DNA of 34,588 nt from Anaerolineae bacterium (GCA_016927535.1 JAFGMM010000295.1:1-34588); one strand, 5' to 3'; positions 18,624 to 27,842 are shown, counted from the first letter of the stretch. Translations and numbers: made by a program. The notes: generated by a model from the sequence alone, not told the origin.

Positions 18624-18694
18624 GGCGTGGGAGGCGGCGGCGGACGACCGTGTACCCCTCGCGTCGGCGGCCGGCGCACCCGCGCTATCTAAGA

Positions 18695-19711
18695 TTATTC
18701 CACTGGCGCCATACCGGTGGCAATGGCGGCGGCGGTCGCGGCGACTAGTTCGGCGGTCATCTCGACCTGCGCCGGTTTGACGTTTGTATAGATATCCCCC
18801 TCGGTGTGCATCACATCACCGTCTTCGGTCTCGGCGCCCCACCAGGGATTCTCGATGCCTTCGCCCTCCCACAGCCACGCCTCGAAGTAGACAATCGGCA
18901 CGTCCGCTTCTACAAAGGCATAGTGGTCGCTCCAATCGCCGGTGAACCCGCCCCAGGTCGTGTCCGGCGTGGTGCCGAAGGGCAGCCCCATCTCGGCGGC
19001 CAGGTCGAGCGCGAGGTCGCGCACCCACACCGGTCCGCCTTCGATTTCGGGGGCGGCGTCTTCGGGAGCATCCTCGCCCGGCCAGGTGACGAGCGCGCCT
19101 GCGTAGGCATTGAGCGCGTCGCCCACGCCCACCGAGTCGATGTTAATCATGGCGATCACGTCTTCGACGCCCTCGCCCAAGCTCTCGACGTAGTAGCTGG
19201 CCCCAGACGGCGAGCCGCCCTCCTCGGCGCCGAACGTGATGAAGACCAGGGTGTGCGTCGTCGCAACGCCGGCGAGCGCCTCGGCGGCGGCAAGCACCGT
19301 GGCGACCCCGGTCGCGTTGTCGCCGGCGCCGGTCGCAGCGGTCACCGAATCCATGTGCGCGCCGACGACGACAATGCCTTCATCGCCGGCTTTGGTCGCA
19401 ATGACGTTATGAGAGGTTACCGGCTCTTTTGCCTCCTCGCCGTGCGCGGGCGGCGTGGTCTCGAATGCCTGGATTTCGACCTCGTAGCCCCAGTCGATGA
19501 ATGCGGCGGCGATGTACTCGGCAGCCTTCATCTCGGCCTCGCTGCCCATCGGGCGCGCGCCGATAGCGACCGACAGGGCGCGGACGTGCGACATGACATC
19601 TTCGGTGGCGATGAGCGTGACGAAATCGGGCAGCCCATCCTCGGCGAGCGCAGCGGCCGGCATGACGACCAGCGTCAGCGCCAGCAAGAACATAAAGGGT
19701 TTGCGAAGCAT
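18695..19711 (-). CDS. Secreted M28 family metallopeptidase (aminopeptidase-like)
   Basis: VVVGAHMDSVTAATGAGDNATGVATVLAAAEAL, FITFGAEEGGSPSGASYYVESL; signal peptide MLRKPFMFLLALTLVVMPAAALA; SD aggagg. Start trimmed from 19792. Confidence 0.9.
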   Translation of the reverse strand: MLRKPFMFLLALTLVVMPAAALAEDGLPDFVTLIATEDVMSHVRALSVAIGARPMGSEAEMKAAEYIAAAFIDWGYEVEIQAFETTPPAHGEEAKEPVTSHNVIATKAGDEGIVVVGAHMDSVTAATGAGDNATGVATVLAAAEALAGVATTHTLVFITFGAEEGGSPSGASYYVESLGEGVEDVIAMINIDSVGVGDALNAYAGALVTWPGEDAPEDAAPEIEGGPVWVRDLALDLAAEMGLPFGTTPDTTWGGFTGDWSDHYAFVEADVPIVYFEAWLWEGEGIENPWWGAETEDGDVMHTEGDIYTNVKPAQVEMTAELVAATAAAIATGMAPVE

Positions 19712-19750
19712 GGATTCCTCCTGTGAAACGATGAGTTGAGTTGGTATAGA

Positions 19751-19781
19751 TAAACAAAACCCCCGGACGCAGGTCCGGGGG
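19751..19781 (-). terminator. Attenuator-type intrinsic terminator between leader peptide and M28 gene
   Basis: Minus-strand CCCCCGGAC-CTGC-GTCCGGGGG-TTTTGTTTA: 9-bp perfect stem, 4-nt loop, U-tract. Confidence 0.8.
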
Positions 19782-19850
19782 CGGGTACACAAAGGCGATC
19801 AGGGAATGCTAACAAGCGTACATCAACCGCGCCGAACCTGTGCGATTCGG
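19771..19850 (-). promoter_or_regulatory. Alternative attenuator pairings (segments 1:2 and 2:3)
   Basis: Segment 1 CCGAA (19850-19846) pairs with TTCGG (19836-19832). AGGTTCGG (19839-19832) pairs with CCGGACCT (19778-19771) by 7 Watson-Crick pairs plus one G-U, disrupting the terminator. Confidence 0.6.
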
Positions 19851-19894
19851 GTGTTACGACGACTACGGCGGCTGATGAGTGTCTTATAGAACAT
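19823..19894 (-). CDS. Arg-rich 23-aa leader peptide MFYKTLISRRSRRNTRIAQVRRG
   Basis: Read codon by codon; ATG 19894, TGA ending 19823; SD AGGGGAG (19906-19900) 5 nt upstream; promoter immediately upstream. Confidence 0.65.
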   Translation of the reverse strand: MFYKTLISRRSRRNTRIAQVRRG

Positions 19895-19917
19895 GATTAC
19901 TCCCCTGGCTTGCGCAT

Positions 19918-19946
19918 ACAGTACCCCATTTGCGAGAAAGTGTCAA
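19918..19946 (-). promoter_or_regulatory. SigA-type promoter for the leader peptide/M28 transcript
   Basis: TTGACA (19946-19941), 17-nt spacer, TACTGT (19923-19918). Confidence 0.7.
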
Positions 19947-19966
19947 TATGACAAAATGTGCAAGAT

Positions 19967-21679
19967 TTAAGCGCCTTGCACCTCGCGCGCCGGCGCGACC
20001 GTGACCGACGTTTCGTTGCGATAGGTCACCATGCCATCCCCGGCGCCCTTGATCTTGCGGACGTGCTTCCGCCGCGTCACGTCCACCAGCACGCCGGCTT
20101 CGCCGCGTTTGGGCGAATAGCGCGCGGCGAGCGCGGCGGCGTATTCGATGACCTTATCTGGGATGGTGCGCCCGTCGTTCTTGATGATGACGTGCGCGCC
20201 GGGCACGTCACGCGCGTGCAGCCACAGGTCTTCGGGCGCGCCGCGTTTAAAGGTCACCTCGTCGTTCTGGCGGGCGTTGCGTCCCACCCAGATCACAAAG
20301 CCGTCGTCGGTAGTAAGGCGCAGCGGTTGGGCCTTGCCACCGCTGGGGCGCTTCTTTTGCGGGCCGGGCACGTAGCCGAGCCTTTCCAGCGTCTCGCGCA
20401 CTTCTTCGATTTCGGGCCAGTTGCTCGCCAAGTCCAGGTCGAGCGCCAGTTGATCCAGGAAAGCGGTCGCGCGCCAGACCTCGGCGATGAGCTTGGGCAC
20501 GCCGGCGTTGGCGCTCTTGGCCTTGTTGTATTGTTTGAAGTAGCGCTGGGCGTTCTCGACCGGGCTGAGCGCGGGGTCGAGTTCGACGGTGATCTCCGGG
20601 CCGTCTACCTCGTAGGCGGCGGCGAAGCGAGTCTGGCCCGGCTTCAGCGTGTACTGGTAGGCCAGGATCAGCTCACCGCTGCGGCGCAGGTGTTCGAGTT
20701 CGGCGGGGTCTTGCTGCGAGCGCTCCAGCGCTTCCAGCTTGCGGCGCAGTTTATCCTGCGCTTCTTGGATGCTCTCCCGAACCGGCTTCTTGGCAGCGTT
20801 GTAAGCGTCGGCGCCGACCGGCGCGCCGTAGAACGCTTCGACCGCTGCGCTGATCGACGCCGCCGGGCGCACCCGGTCCAGGTGAGTCAACCGGTAGGGC
20901 GCAAAGGCCAGCGCGCCGCCGTACTCGTCTTCGGCGATGCAGGGCTGCCAGTCGCGCTCCCAGAGCGGCATGATGACGGTCTCGATTTCCGCTTGCAGGT
21001 CCTCGACCGAGGGAATCGCCCCGGCCGGCGTGTCGATGTCCTGCGCCGTGCGGAAGACCACCTCGCGCGCGAGCAGCGGGCTGAACCCCGCCAGATGCTT
21101 GACCAACATACGCCAAGCCGCCAGGTCGGGGTCGGCCTGTATCCAGCCTTCGAGCACGCGGCGGGTGACGCCGGTCGGGTCGGTTTTGATCTGGGGCGGC
21201 GGCGGCGCGTAGAGGTGTCCCGGCAGGCTCAGCCGCACCCGGTTATCCTGCGGCCCCACGCGCCGGATGCACTCCAAGATCATGTCGTCTTCATCGACCA
21301 GTAAGATGTTCCCGCGCCGCTCGATGCACTCCGCGATCACGCGGTACCCGCCGTCGAGACTCTCAAAGTCGAAGCACAGCACGCGCTCCCAATCCGGGAC
21401 GGTGACGGCGCGCAGCCGGGCGCCGCTCAGGTGGCGGCGCAGGCGCAGCGTCAGCGGGTCGGGTTGCTGCACGCCGCGCCGGAACTTATCGCTTGCCAGG
21501 TGGACGCGCGGGTTCTGGGGTGTGGCGCTCAACAGCAGGTAATGGCGCGCCTGCTGCGCGTAGATTTCCATGCCGACGCTGAAGTCATCGACCTGGAGGA
21601 TGTTCTGCACACGCCCGCCTTTGAGCCGTGCGCGCAGTTCGTCGCCGACGGCGGCGGTGGTCAGTGCGTCGAAATACAT
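19967..21679 (-). CDS. rqcH-like: NFACT family protein (RqcH / Rqc2 homolog, FbpA-like)
   Basis: MYFDALTTAAVGDELRARLKGGRVQNILQ start; NARQNDEVTFKRGAPEDLWLHARDVPGAHVIIK and VLVDVTRRKHVRKIKGAGDGMVTYRNETSVTV, typical NFACT-N/NFACT-R. Confidence 0.95.
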   Translation of the reverse strand: MYFDALTTAAVGDELRARLKGGRVQNILQVDDFSVGMEIYAQQARHYLLLSATPQNPRVHLASDKFRRGVQQPDPLTLRLRRHLSGARLRAVTVPDWERVLCFDFESLDGGYRVIAECIERRGNILLVDEDDMILECIRRVGPQDNRVRLSLPGHLYAPPPPQIKTDPTGVTRRVLEGWIQADPDLAAWRMLVKHLAGFSPLLAREVVFRTAQDIDTPAGAIPSVEDLQAEIETVIMPLWERDWQPCIAEDEYGGALAFAPYRLTHLDRVRPAASISAAVEAFYGAPVGADAYNAAKKPVRESIQEAQDKLRRKLEALERSQQDPAELEHLRRSGELILAYQYTLKPGQTRFAAAYEVDGPEITVELDPALSPVENAQRYFKQYNKAKSANAGVPKLIAEVWRATAFLDQLALDLDLASNWPEIEEVRETLERLGYVPGPQKKRPSGGKAQPLRLTTDDGFVIWVGRNARQNDEVTFKRGAPEDLWLHARDVPGAHVIIKNDGRTIPDKVIEYAAALAARYSPKRGEAGVLVDVTRRKHVRKIKGAGDGMVTYRNETSVTVAPAREVQGA

Positions 21680-21694
21680 AACGTCCCTCTGTGC

Positions 21695-22558
21695 TTACGG
21701 CTCGAAGGCCGGCTGCTCCTCGTAGCCCAGGCCGGCCAGCAGCCCGCGCAGCGCCTCGACCGCGCGCTTCATGCCGTCCGCGCCGCTGAAGCCGCCGCTG
21801 TGCCCGGCGATGACCAGGTGCGGCTCGACTGCCAGGAAACCCCGGAAATCGTTCTCGTGCAGCTTTTGCAGCAGTTCGGGCAGTTCGCCGTCGCCCTCGC
21901 CGGCCGGCGTGACGCCGCCGTCTGCCTGCCGCGCGTCTTTGATGTGAACATGGGTATCGGTGTACTTGCCCAGCAGCGGCCAGCCGTTGGTCACCGGCTT
22001 CGCCACGCCCACCTGGACGAAGTTCGCGCTGTCCCAGGTAAAGCGAAAGTGCGGGCTGTCGATGCTGCTCACGATCTTCGCGCAGCGCGCCGGGCTGTCG
22101 CCGACCACGTGCCGCTCGTTCTCGAACATCAGGTAAAAGCCGGCCGCCGCTGCCAGTTCGGTGAGCCGGGTCAGGCGCGCAATCGATTCATCGACGTAGC
22201 CGTCGTAGGCGGCGGCGTCGTTGATATCGGGCGGGTAGAACGAGAACAGCCGAATCCGGTTCGAGCCGAGCGCACCGCCTACCTCGAAAAGCCGCTCCAT
22301 GTTCTTGATCTCGTTCTCCAGCGGGTCTTGGATCGGCGACTTACCGACCGGGCTGCCCAGGCAGCTTACCTTGACGCCGTACTGACCGCAAAGCGCTTTG
22401 ACTTTCGCAAGCTGTTCATCGTCGAGTTTGGTCACGTTGACGCCCCACGCGCTGCGAAGCTCCAGGTAATTGACATTGATCGCGCGCAGCAGCGCAAGCT
22501 GCGCCTCCAGATCGGCGTCGATCTCGTCGCCGAACGCGCTTAACGTAAAGTATGCCAT
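21695..22558 (-). CDS. Sugar phosphate isomerase/epimerase (xylose isomerase-like TIM barrel)
   Basis: LSAFGDEIDADLEAQLALLRAINVNYLELRSAWG; FENERHVVGDSPARCAKI; HVHIKDAR. Confidence 0.88.
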   Translation of the reverse strand: MAYFTLSAFGDEIDADLEAQLALLRAINVNYLELRSAWGVNVTKLDDEQLAKVKALCGQYGVKVSCLGSPVGKSPIQDPLENEIKNMERLFEVGGALGSNRIRLFSFYPPDINDAAAYDGYVDESIARLTRLTELAAAAGFYLMFENERHVVGDSPARCAKIVSSIDSPHFRFTWDSANFVQVGVAKPVTNGWPLLGKYTDTHVHIKDARQADGGVTPAGEGDGELPELLQKLHENDFRGFLAVEPHLVIAGHSGGFSGADGMKRAVEALRGLLAGLGYEEQPAFEP

Positions 22559-22625
22559 GTTTTACACCTTTCTATGTCGGGTTAGAAACAGAATGACTAA
22601 TTAAAGAGAAAACAAAGCTGCGCAG

Positions 22626-22653
22626 ATTATACTGCATCCGAATCGCCTGTCAA
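22626..22653 (-). promoter_or_regulatory. Consensus SigA promoter for the isomerase/NFACT operon
   Basis: Exact TTGACA (22653-22648), 16-nt spacer, exact TATAAT (22631-22626). Confidence 0.75.
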
Positions 22654-22698
22654 GCGGCGCGCGCCGGGCCGGTGCGCCGCCGGCGCGCAATAAGGCAG

Positions 22699-22728
22699 TT
22701 GTCAAAAAGCTGTTTTTGCTCTTAATAT
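22699..22728 (+). promoter_or_regulatory. Promoter for mscL
   Basis: TTGTCA, 18-nt spacer, TAATAT; SD aaggag at 22753-22758. Confidence 0.65.
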
Positions 22729-22766
22729 ATGAATAGCGAAGCCCCATGTCGTAAGGAGCAAGAGCT

Positions 22767-23207
22767 ATGTGGGAGGAATTCAAGGCGTTCATCATGCGCG
22801 GCAACGTGCTCGACCTTGCCGTCGGCGTGATTATCGGTGGGGCGTTTGGCACCATCGTTAACTCGCTGGTCAACGACATCCTCATGCCGCCCATTGGCCT
22901 GGTGCTGGGCCAGGTCGATTTCTCGCAAATCTTCATCAACCTCTCCGACCAGAGCTACGAAACCCTCGCCGCTGCGCAAGAGGCCGGCGCGCCGACAATC
23001 AATGTCGGCGTGTTTCTGAACGCGATCATCAACTTTCTCATCATCGCGTTGGTGATCTTCTTCATCGTGCGCTGGTTCAACCGGCTGACGCAGAAACCCA
23101 AAGAGGAAAAGGTCGAAGCGCCCGCCGAGCCGCCGGTATCGCCGGAGGATTTGATGCTCGAAGAACTACGCGCGATTCGTAAAGCGTTGGAGGAGGGCAA
23201 TCCCTGA
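22767..23207 (+). CDS. mscL: Large-conductance mechanosensitive channel MscL
   Basis: [45 protein letters not shown]. Confidence 0.98.
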   Translation: MWEEFKAFIMRGNVLDLAVGVIIGGAFGTIVNSLVNDILMPPIGLVLGQVDFSQIFINLSDQSYETLAAAQEAGAPTINVGVFLNAIINFLIIALVIFFIVRWFNRLTQKPKEEKVEAPAEPPVSPEDLMLEELRAIRKALEEGNP

Positions 23208-23243
23208 CCGGGAACGAGAGGGGTCGTGTTAAGTAAGAAACTG

Positions 23244-23276
23244 GCCCCACACTGGCGCGTGTGGGGCGCTTTGTTC
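23244..23276. terminator. Convergent terminator between mscL and the permease gene
   Basis: gccccacac (23244-23252)/gtgtggggc (23259-23267) followed by gctttgttct. Confidence 0.65.
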
Positions 23277-23310
23277 TAATAAGGGGCATCTCGGCGATCC
23301 CAGGCTCAGA

Positions 23311-26136
23311 CTATACGGTCTCGCCCAGCTTGATCGCTTCGAAAATCTTCGTGCGCCACAACAATACCGCGAGAACCCCCAACATGATGAGAAAGAGCAG
23401 CCCCAGCAGGAAGTAGATGCGAAGGATATCTTGCCAGGCGATGCTGACCAGGAAGGGAGGAATCGTCTCCTCGGGTGTGACGCCGACTTGCAGGTAAGGG
23501 ATAAACAGTGTGCTGGCCGCGACTCCTAACGCCGTGCCGGCGACGCCGCCGATCAAGACCAAAAATGCCAGCTCCCAGGCCACGCAGCCCATCATCTGCC
23601 GGACCGATAGCCCGATGGCGCGCATGACGCCGACCTCGATGAAGCGCCGCCGGAACGAGAACGCCATGTAGAGCAAGAAGCCCAACGCCGTCAGCGCAGC
23701 GGCGGCGACGAAACCCACCGATAGGATGCCGAACAGCCCTTGGCGCTCCGGCTGCTGTTGGGCGCGGGCGATTTCGGAAGCGGCAGACCGCCAGAATATG
23801 GGCCGGCCGGGGACTTCATCCGGCTGCACGGGACGGTCGGTGCTGAGCCACACACTGTAGGGGAACTGCCCGCCGGCAAGCTCAAACAAGTAGTCGAGAT
23901 TGCCGACAAAGAGCGGTCCGTCTTCGGGGTACCAGCCGGGGAACAAATCGACCCCGCCCACAATTCGCAGGTCGAACTCGTAGCTCTCCCCGTAAAGCTC
24001 GACCACGACCCGGACCGTATCGTTTACGTTAAGCAGATGCTCGCGCATAAATGCCCCGGATACCAACACCGCATCGGGTTCGAGCGCCAGGGCGTTGGTC
24101 AGGGCTTCCAGGCTTTCAGGAGCGAAGTCCTTGCGCCAGAAAGCGCTTTGGGCAAATTCATAGCGGTCGATTCCCAGAAATGTGCCGTGCTGCCGGCCGC
24201 CGCCCATCGACGTATACGCCGGGAATTTGCCCACCCGCGCCGCCGACCGCACCCCCGGCGTTTCGAGATACGCCGAAACCGGCAGGAAGCGCCAGTCCAG
24301 CGAGTTGGCCTCGCCGGATTGGCTCGTCTCGGCGACTTCACCGAAATCGGAGAAGCTGATATCTGCCCCGTTTTGATAGTGCACCCGGTCGTACAAGTGG
24401 CTGTCGAGGGTCAGCGCCAGCGAGGCCGTAAACACGGAAAGGCTCAGGGTCAGCACCAGCAGCAAAAACGGGATGTCGTAAAAACCGGGCGTCCGGGAAA
24501 GATGCCGCGCCGCTATCAACAGCGCGACGCTCTTGGTCTGCGCCGCCGCCCAGCCGATCAACCCGACCAGCGCGGGCACCAGGCGCAGGATGAAAAGCGT
24601 GATCGCAAGTACCCCCAGCGTCGGGACGAAGAAAAGCAGGGGATTCTGAAAAAGGCCGCGGCCGGTTTTGTCCTCAAAGACGACGACGGCCCCCTGCTGG
24701 TGGAGCAGGAAGGCCCCGTAGAGGGTCGGGATGAGCAGCAGCCCATCCAGCCCGATCCGCTGCCACCAGGCGCGCGCCAACCAGCGCGCACGCTCCTGCT
24801 TATACGAGGTGACCGTGTGGCGCGCGGCGCGGACCGTCGGCGCCAACTGCGCAATCAAAGCCACGCCTACGGTGACGATCCCTATGGCGATGGCCGGCGT
24901 GGTCAGGCTGATGCGGATATCGGAATCGGGCGCCGGCTGAAAATCTAGGAAGCTGCGCGTGCTCAACAGCGCCCTTGCGACGAGCCGGCTTAGCGGCGCG
25001 CCAACCGCAAGCGAAATAATGCCCAGCAGCAGCCCCTCTACCGCAGCGATGCCGACTAGCTGTAGGCTCGTGCTGCCCCGGCTGCGGAGCACGGCGATCT
25101 CGTTGCGGCGCTGCTCGACCGCGAGGCTCGCGGTGATGCTGATAAAGGCCAGGAACAACCCGACAATCGGGGCGCTGAAAGCATAAAGCAAAACCGTGAG
25201 CAGGGCCGCCGCCGTCTGGTAGTTCTTCAACTCGCCGCGCGGGGATACGTCCAGGGTGACCGCCGGCAGCAGGTGCTTGGCCTGGCGCTCGACGATATTG
25301 ATCCGCTCTAGCAGCGGGCCGGCGTCGTCGTTATCGACGCCGGCACCGTCCATCACGAAGTACCACATGGCGACGTAAACCTCGCCGGAAACATACGGCG
25401 CGATGCGCCCGGCGAAGGTTTCTTCGGGCACGAAGAGATAATTGCTCAGCAGGTCCGGGCCGGTGGGCCAATACTCCTCCAGGGGATCGACCGCTTGCCA
25501 TATCCCGGCGACGGCTACCGGGATCGGGGCGGTCGGTTGGACGCCGTTCGCGGTTCGCCCGGCCATCGAGACGACGAACCGCTCGCCGACTTGCAGCCCC
25601 AGCTTCAACGCCAACTGGTCGCTTGCCAGGACTTCCACGATGCTGTCTTCGCCCGGACCGGCTGCTCCCGGATAGACGCCCTCCAGGATCGTAACGTGCT
25701 GCTCGAGGTCATCGAGCGCGGCAAGCCGGACCGGGGCGAGAGTTTCGTCTGGGCTTGTGTATTGGGATGGAACCGCCGGGTCGGGGTGGAGATCATAGTA
25801 CCTCGTCTGGAAGAAGCGCACGCCGAGCTTCTGGGGCAGTCCGAGCATGTCGGCGGTTTGCGCGGTGAGGTAATGGTCCACGCTCTGGATGTCTTCCCAC
25901 TCCGACGGCCCTTGCAAATCGCCCCCGGCCTTGAAAACAAACGTGAGAGGCGATTTTGCCCCGCCGGGCGCGACCTTCCTGAGGAACGTTTGGTAGTAGA
26001 CTGCATCCGAATAGATGGGAATGCTCATGGTCAGCGCGATGGCGACGACCTGCCCCAGGATGGTCGCCATCGCCAGGCCGGGCTGCGCCAACAAGCGCTT
26101 GGCGGCAATGGTCAAAATTGCCAGGATACGCCTCAT
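23311..26136 (-). CDS. ABC transporter permease, FtsX/MacB family with two FtsX modules
   Basis: FISITASLAVEQRRNEIAVLRSRGSTSLQLVGIAAVEGLLLG and FSFRRRFIEVGVMRAIGLSVRQMMGCVAWELAFLVLIGG; 941 aa. Confidence 0.9.
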   Translation of the reverse strand: MRRILAILTIAAKRLLAQPGLAMATILGQVVAIALTMSIPIYSDAVYYQTFLRKVAPGGAKSPLTFVFKAGGDLQGPSEWEDIQSVDHYLTAQTADMLGLPQKLGVRFFQTRYYDLHPDPAVPSQYTSPDETLAPVRLAALDDLEQHVTILEGVYPGAAGPGEDSIVEVLASDQLALKLGLQVGERFVVSMAGRTANGVQPTAPIPVAVAGIWQAVDPLEEYWPTGPDLLSNYLFVPEETFAGRIAPYVSGEVYVAMWYFVMDGAGVDNDDAGPLLERINIVERQAKHLLPAVTLDVSPRGELKNYQTAAALLTVLLYAFSAPIVGLFLAFISITASLAVEQRRNEIAVLRSRGSTSLQLVGIAAVEGLLLGIISLAVGAPLSRLVARALLSTRSFLDFQPAPDSDIRISLTTPAIAIGIVTVGVALIAQLAPTVRAARHTVTSYKQERARWLARAWWQRIGLDGLLLIPTLYGAFLLHQQGAVVVFEDKTGRGLFQNPLLFFVPTLGVLAITLFILRLVPALVGLIGWAAAQTKSVALLIAARHLSRTPGFYDIPFLLLVLTLSLSVFTASLALTLDSHLYDRVHYQNGADISFSDFGEVAETSQSGEANSLDWRFLPVSAYLETPGVRSAARVGKFPAYTSMGGGRQHGTFLGIDRYEFAQSAFWRKDFAPESLEALTNALALEPDAVLVSGAFMREHLLNVNDTVRVVVELYGESYEFDLRIVGGVDLFPGWYPEDGPLFVGNLDYLFELAGGQFPYSVWLSTDRPVQPDEVPGRPIFWRSAASEIARAQQQPERQGLFGILSVGFVAAAALTALGFLLYMAFSFRRRFIEVGVMRAIGLSVRQMMGCVAWELAFLVLIGGVAGTALGVAASTLFIPYLQVGVTPEETIPPFLVSIAWQDILRIYFLLGLLFLIMLGVLAVLLWRTKIFEAIKLGETV

Positions 26137-26151
26137 GGCCGTCTCTCTATG

Positions 26152-27237
26152 CTAGGGCGCGGCGACGACTTGGCCTTCGCTCAGGCCTTCGACGATTTCC
26201 ACGCGGTCATCGCCCTTCAGTCCCAGGACGACATCGACGCGCCGCTCGATGTTGTCCTCGCGGACGACGACGAACTGCCGTCCCCCGAAAATCCGTATGG
26301 CTTGAGCCGGCAGCCACAGCACATCCTCTTTGCGCTCCAGGACGACCGTGACGGTCAGTTGATCGCCCAGCACGAGACCCGCCTCGGCAGCCGGCGCGTC
26401 GAGCGCAATCCGAACCGAGGTGTCCTGGCTCGCCGCCGGCGCAGCCGCGCCGGCGCTGTCGCTATAGCGATAAGGCAGCCGCCGGACCGACCCGGTAAGA
26501 GTCTGTCCAGGCCGGCTCCTGGGCGACAGGGTCGCCGGCATGCCGGCGACCAGTTCTTCAAGCTCCATCTGTCTCAAGAACGCGCTTAACTCCAGCGCGC
26601 CGGGGTCGGCAATCACCATCACTGGGTCGAAAGCCCGGACCGTCCGTCCTTCCGAGGTGTTGATCGACATCACCTGGCCGTCAAAAGGGGCGATGATCTG
26701 CGCGTTCTGAACCGCCAGGTCGATATCTTGTATGCTCAATCGCGCTTCATCGAGCGCCACCTGCGCCAGTTCGACCTCGACCTGCTTGATCCCGATTTCG
26801 ATCTCCTTGGTTTCGGGCTGCGCGCGCGCTTCGGTCAGGCGCAGGTTCATCTCGGCAATTTCCAGGTGTAATTCTGCGCGCCTCAGCGCCAGCGCATCCA
26901 GGGCATGCCGGCGCGCCAAGTCGCCGATGACGGCCAGGTCCGCGAGGACCTGACCTTCGGAAACGAAGTCGCCCTCTTCCACGTAGACTTGCTGTACCGA
27001 GCCGTCGATACGGAAGAATAACGCCTGCTCTTCGACCGGCACGACGCGCGCAGTAAATTGAAGCTGCCGAATAATATCCCCGCGACTGACTTCGTAAGTT
27101 GGCTTAAGCGGCGCCGACGCGAGCGGGATCAGAGTCGGCACCGGCGTTTCATCATGCGCCGGCGCACAGGCCGCTATAATCATAACCACACACACAAGCG
27201 TGAGGAGGCGTGAGTATCTAGGTATTTTGCGTTGCAA
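26152..27237 (-). CDS. HlyD/RND-type periplasmic adaptor-like lipoprotein
   Basis: Lipobox LVCVVMIIAACAP; biotinyl-lipoyl-like EEQALFFRIDGSVQQVYVEEGDFVSEGQVLADL; IIAPFDGQVMSINTSEGRTV. Start uncertain (possible TTG at 27237; ORF track opens at 27396). Confidence 0.8.
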   Translation of the reverse strand: MQRKIPRYSRLLTLVCVVMIIAACAPAHDETPVPTLIPLASAPLKPTYEVSRGDIIRQLQFTARVVPVEEQALFFRIDGSVQQVYVEEGDFVSEGQVLADLAVIGDLARRHALDALALRRAELHLEIAEMNLRLTEARAQPETKEIEIGIKQVEVELAQVALDEARLSIQDIDLAVQNAQIIAPFDGQVMSINTSEGRTVRAFDPVMVIADPGALELSAFLRQMELEELVAGMPATLSPRSRPGQTLTGSVRRLPYRYSDSAGAAAPAASQDTSVRIALDAPAAEAGLVLGDQLTVTVVLERKEDVLWLPAQAIRIFGGRQFVVVREDNIERRVDVVLGLKGDDRVEIVEGLSEGQVVAAP

Positions 27238-27242
27238 CGACT

Positions 27243-27620
27243 TTACCTGTCCTTCATCCGGTGCGATGCGGTGGAATCGGGACGAATGGGCAGCCTGGCC
27301 TCGCCGCGCAGGTAGAGCGGGATTCGCTCCAGCGGCGCATCCGCCGTGACCCACGCCCCGCCTTCGAGTATATCGCCGGTCCATGCGTCGGTCCACATTG
27401 TCCCTGCCGGCAGATACACCGCGCGGCTGCGCGCACCTTCGTGCAGCACCGGCGCGACGAGCAGGCCTGGCCCGAACATGAACGCATCATCCACCGCCGC
27501 ACAGCCGGCGTCTTCGGGGAAGTCGAAGAACAGCGGGCGCATCGGCGGGACGCCGGCGGTGTGGGCCGGCCGCATCTGGTCCATGCGGACCCGTTTTTGC
27601 AGCGTCTCGAACCATGTCGG
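27243..27620 (-). pseudogene. GH31 glycoside hydrolase internal fragment
   Basis: FPTWFETLQKRVRMDQMRPAHTAGVPPMRPLFFDFPEDAGCAAVDDAFMFGPGLLVAPVLHEGARSRAVYLPAGTMWTDAWTGDILEGGAWVTADAPLERIPLYLRG; catalytic N-terminal region and distal beta-domain absent; in-frame TAG lies upstream. Confidence 0.8.
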
Positions 27621-27842
27621 AAAACTGTCGGCAGTGGCGCGCCTACCTGGTGACGACTACAATAACGAGCAGGTAAACCCAACGCCTCCTAGGGTTTGGC
27701 GTTCAGGAGGTTGAGGCCGGCGGGAAGTGACCGCCTGGAAAGTTGAAATCGCCGGGTCTGGCCCGTGATACACTCAACAGCCACGCGCAGGGAATTGAAT
27801 TCAAAAACAAGGTCAGCGTTGTGAAAAAGATCATCCACCTCA

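Noticed and set aside
19958-21304. 448-aa plus-strand ORF opposite NFACT/RqcH
   Set aside because: Antisense shadow of a strongly supported gene.
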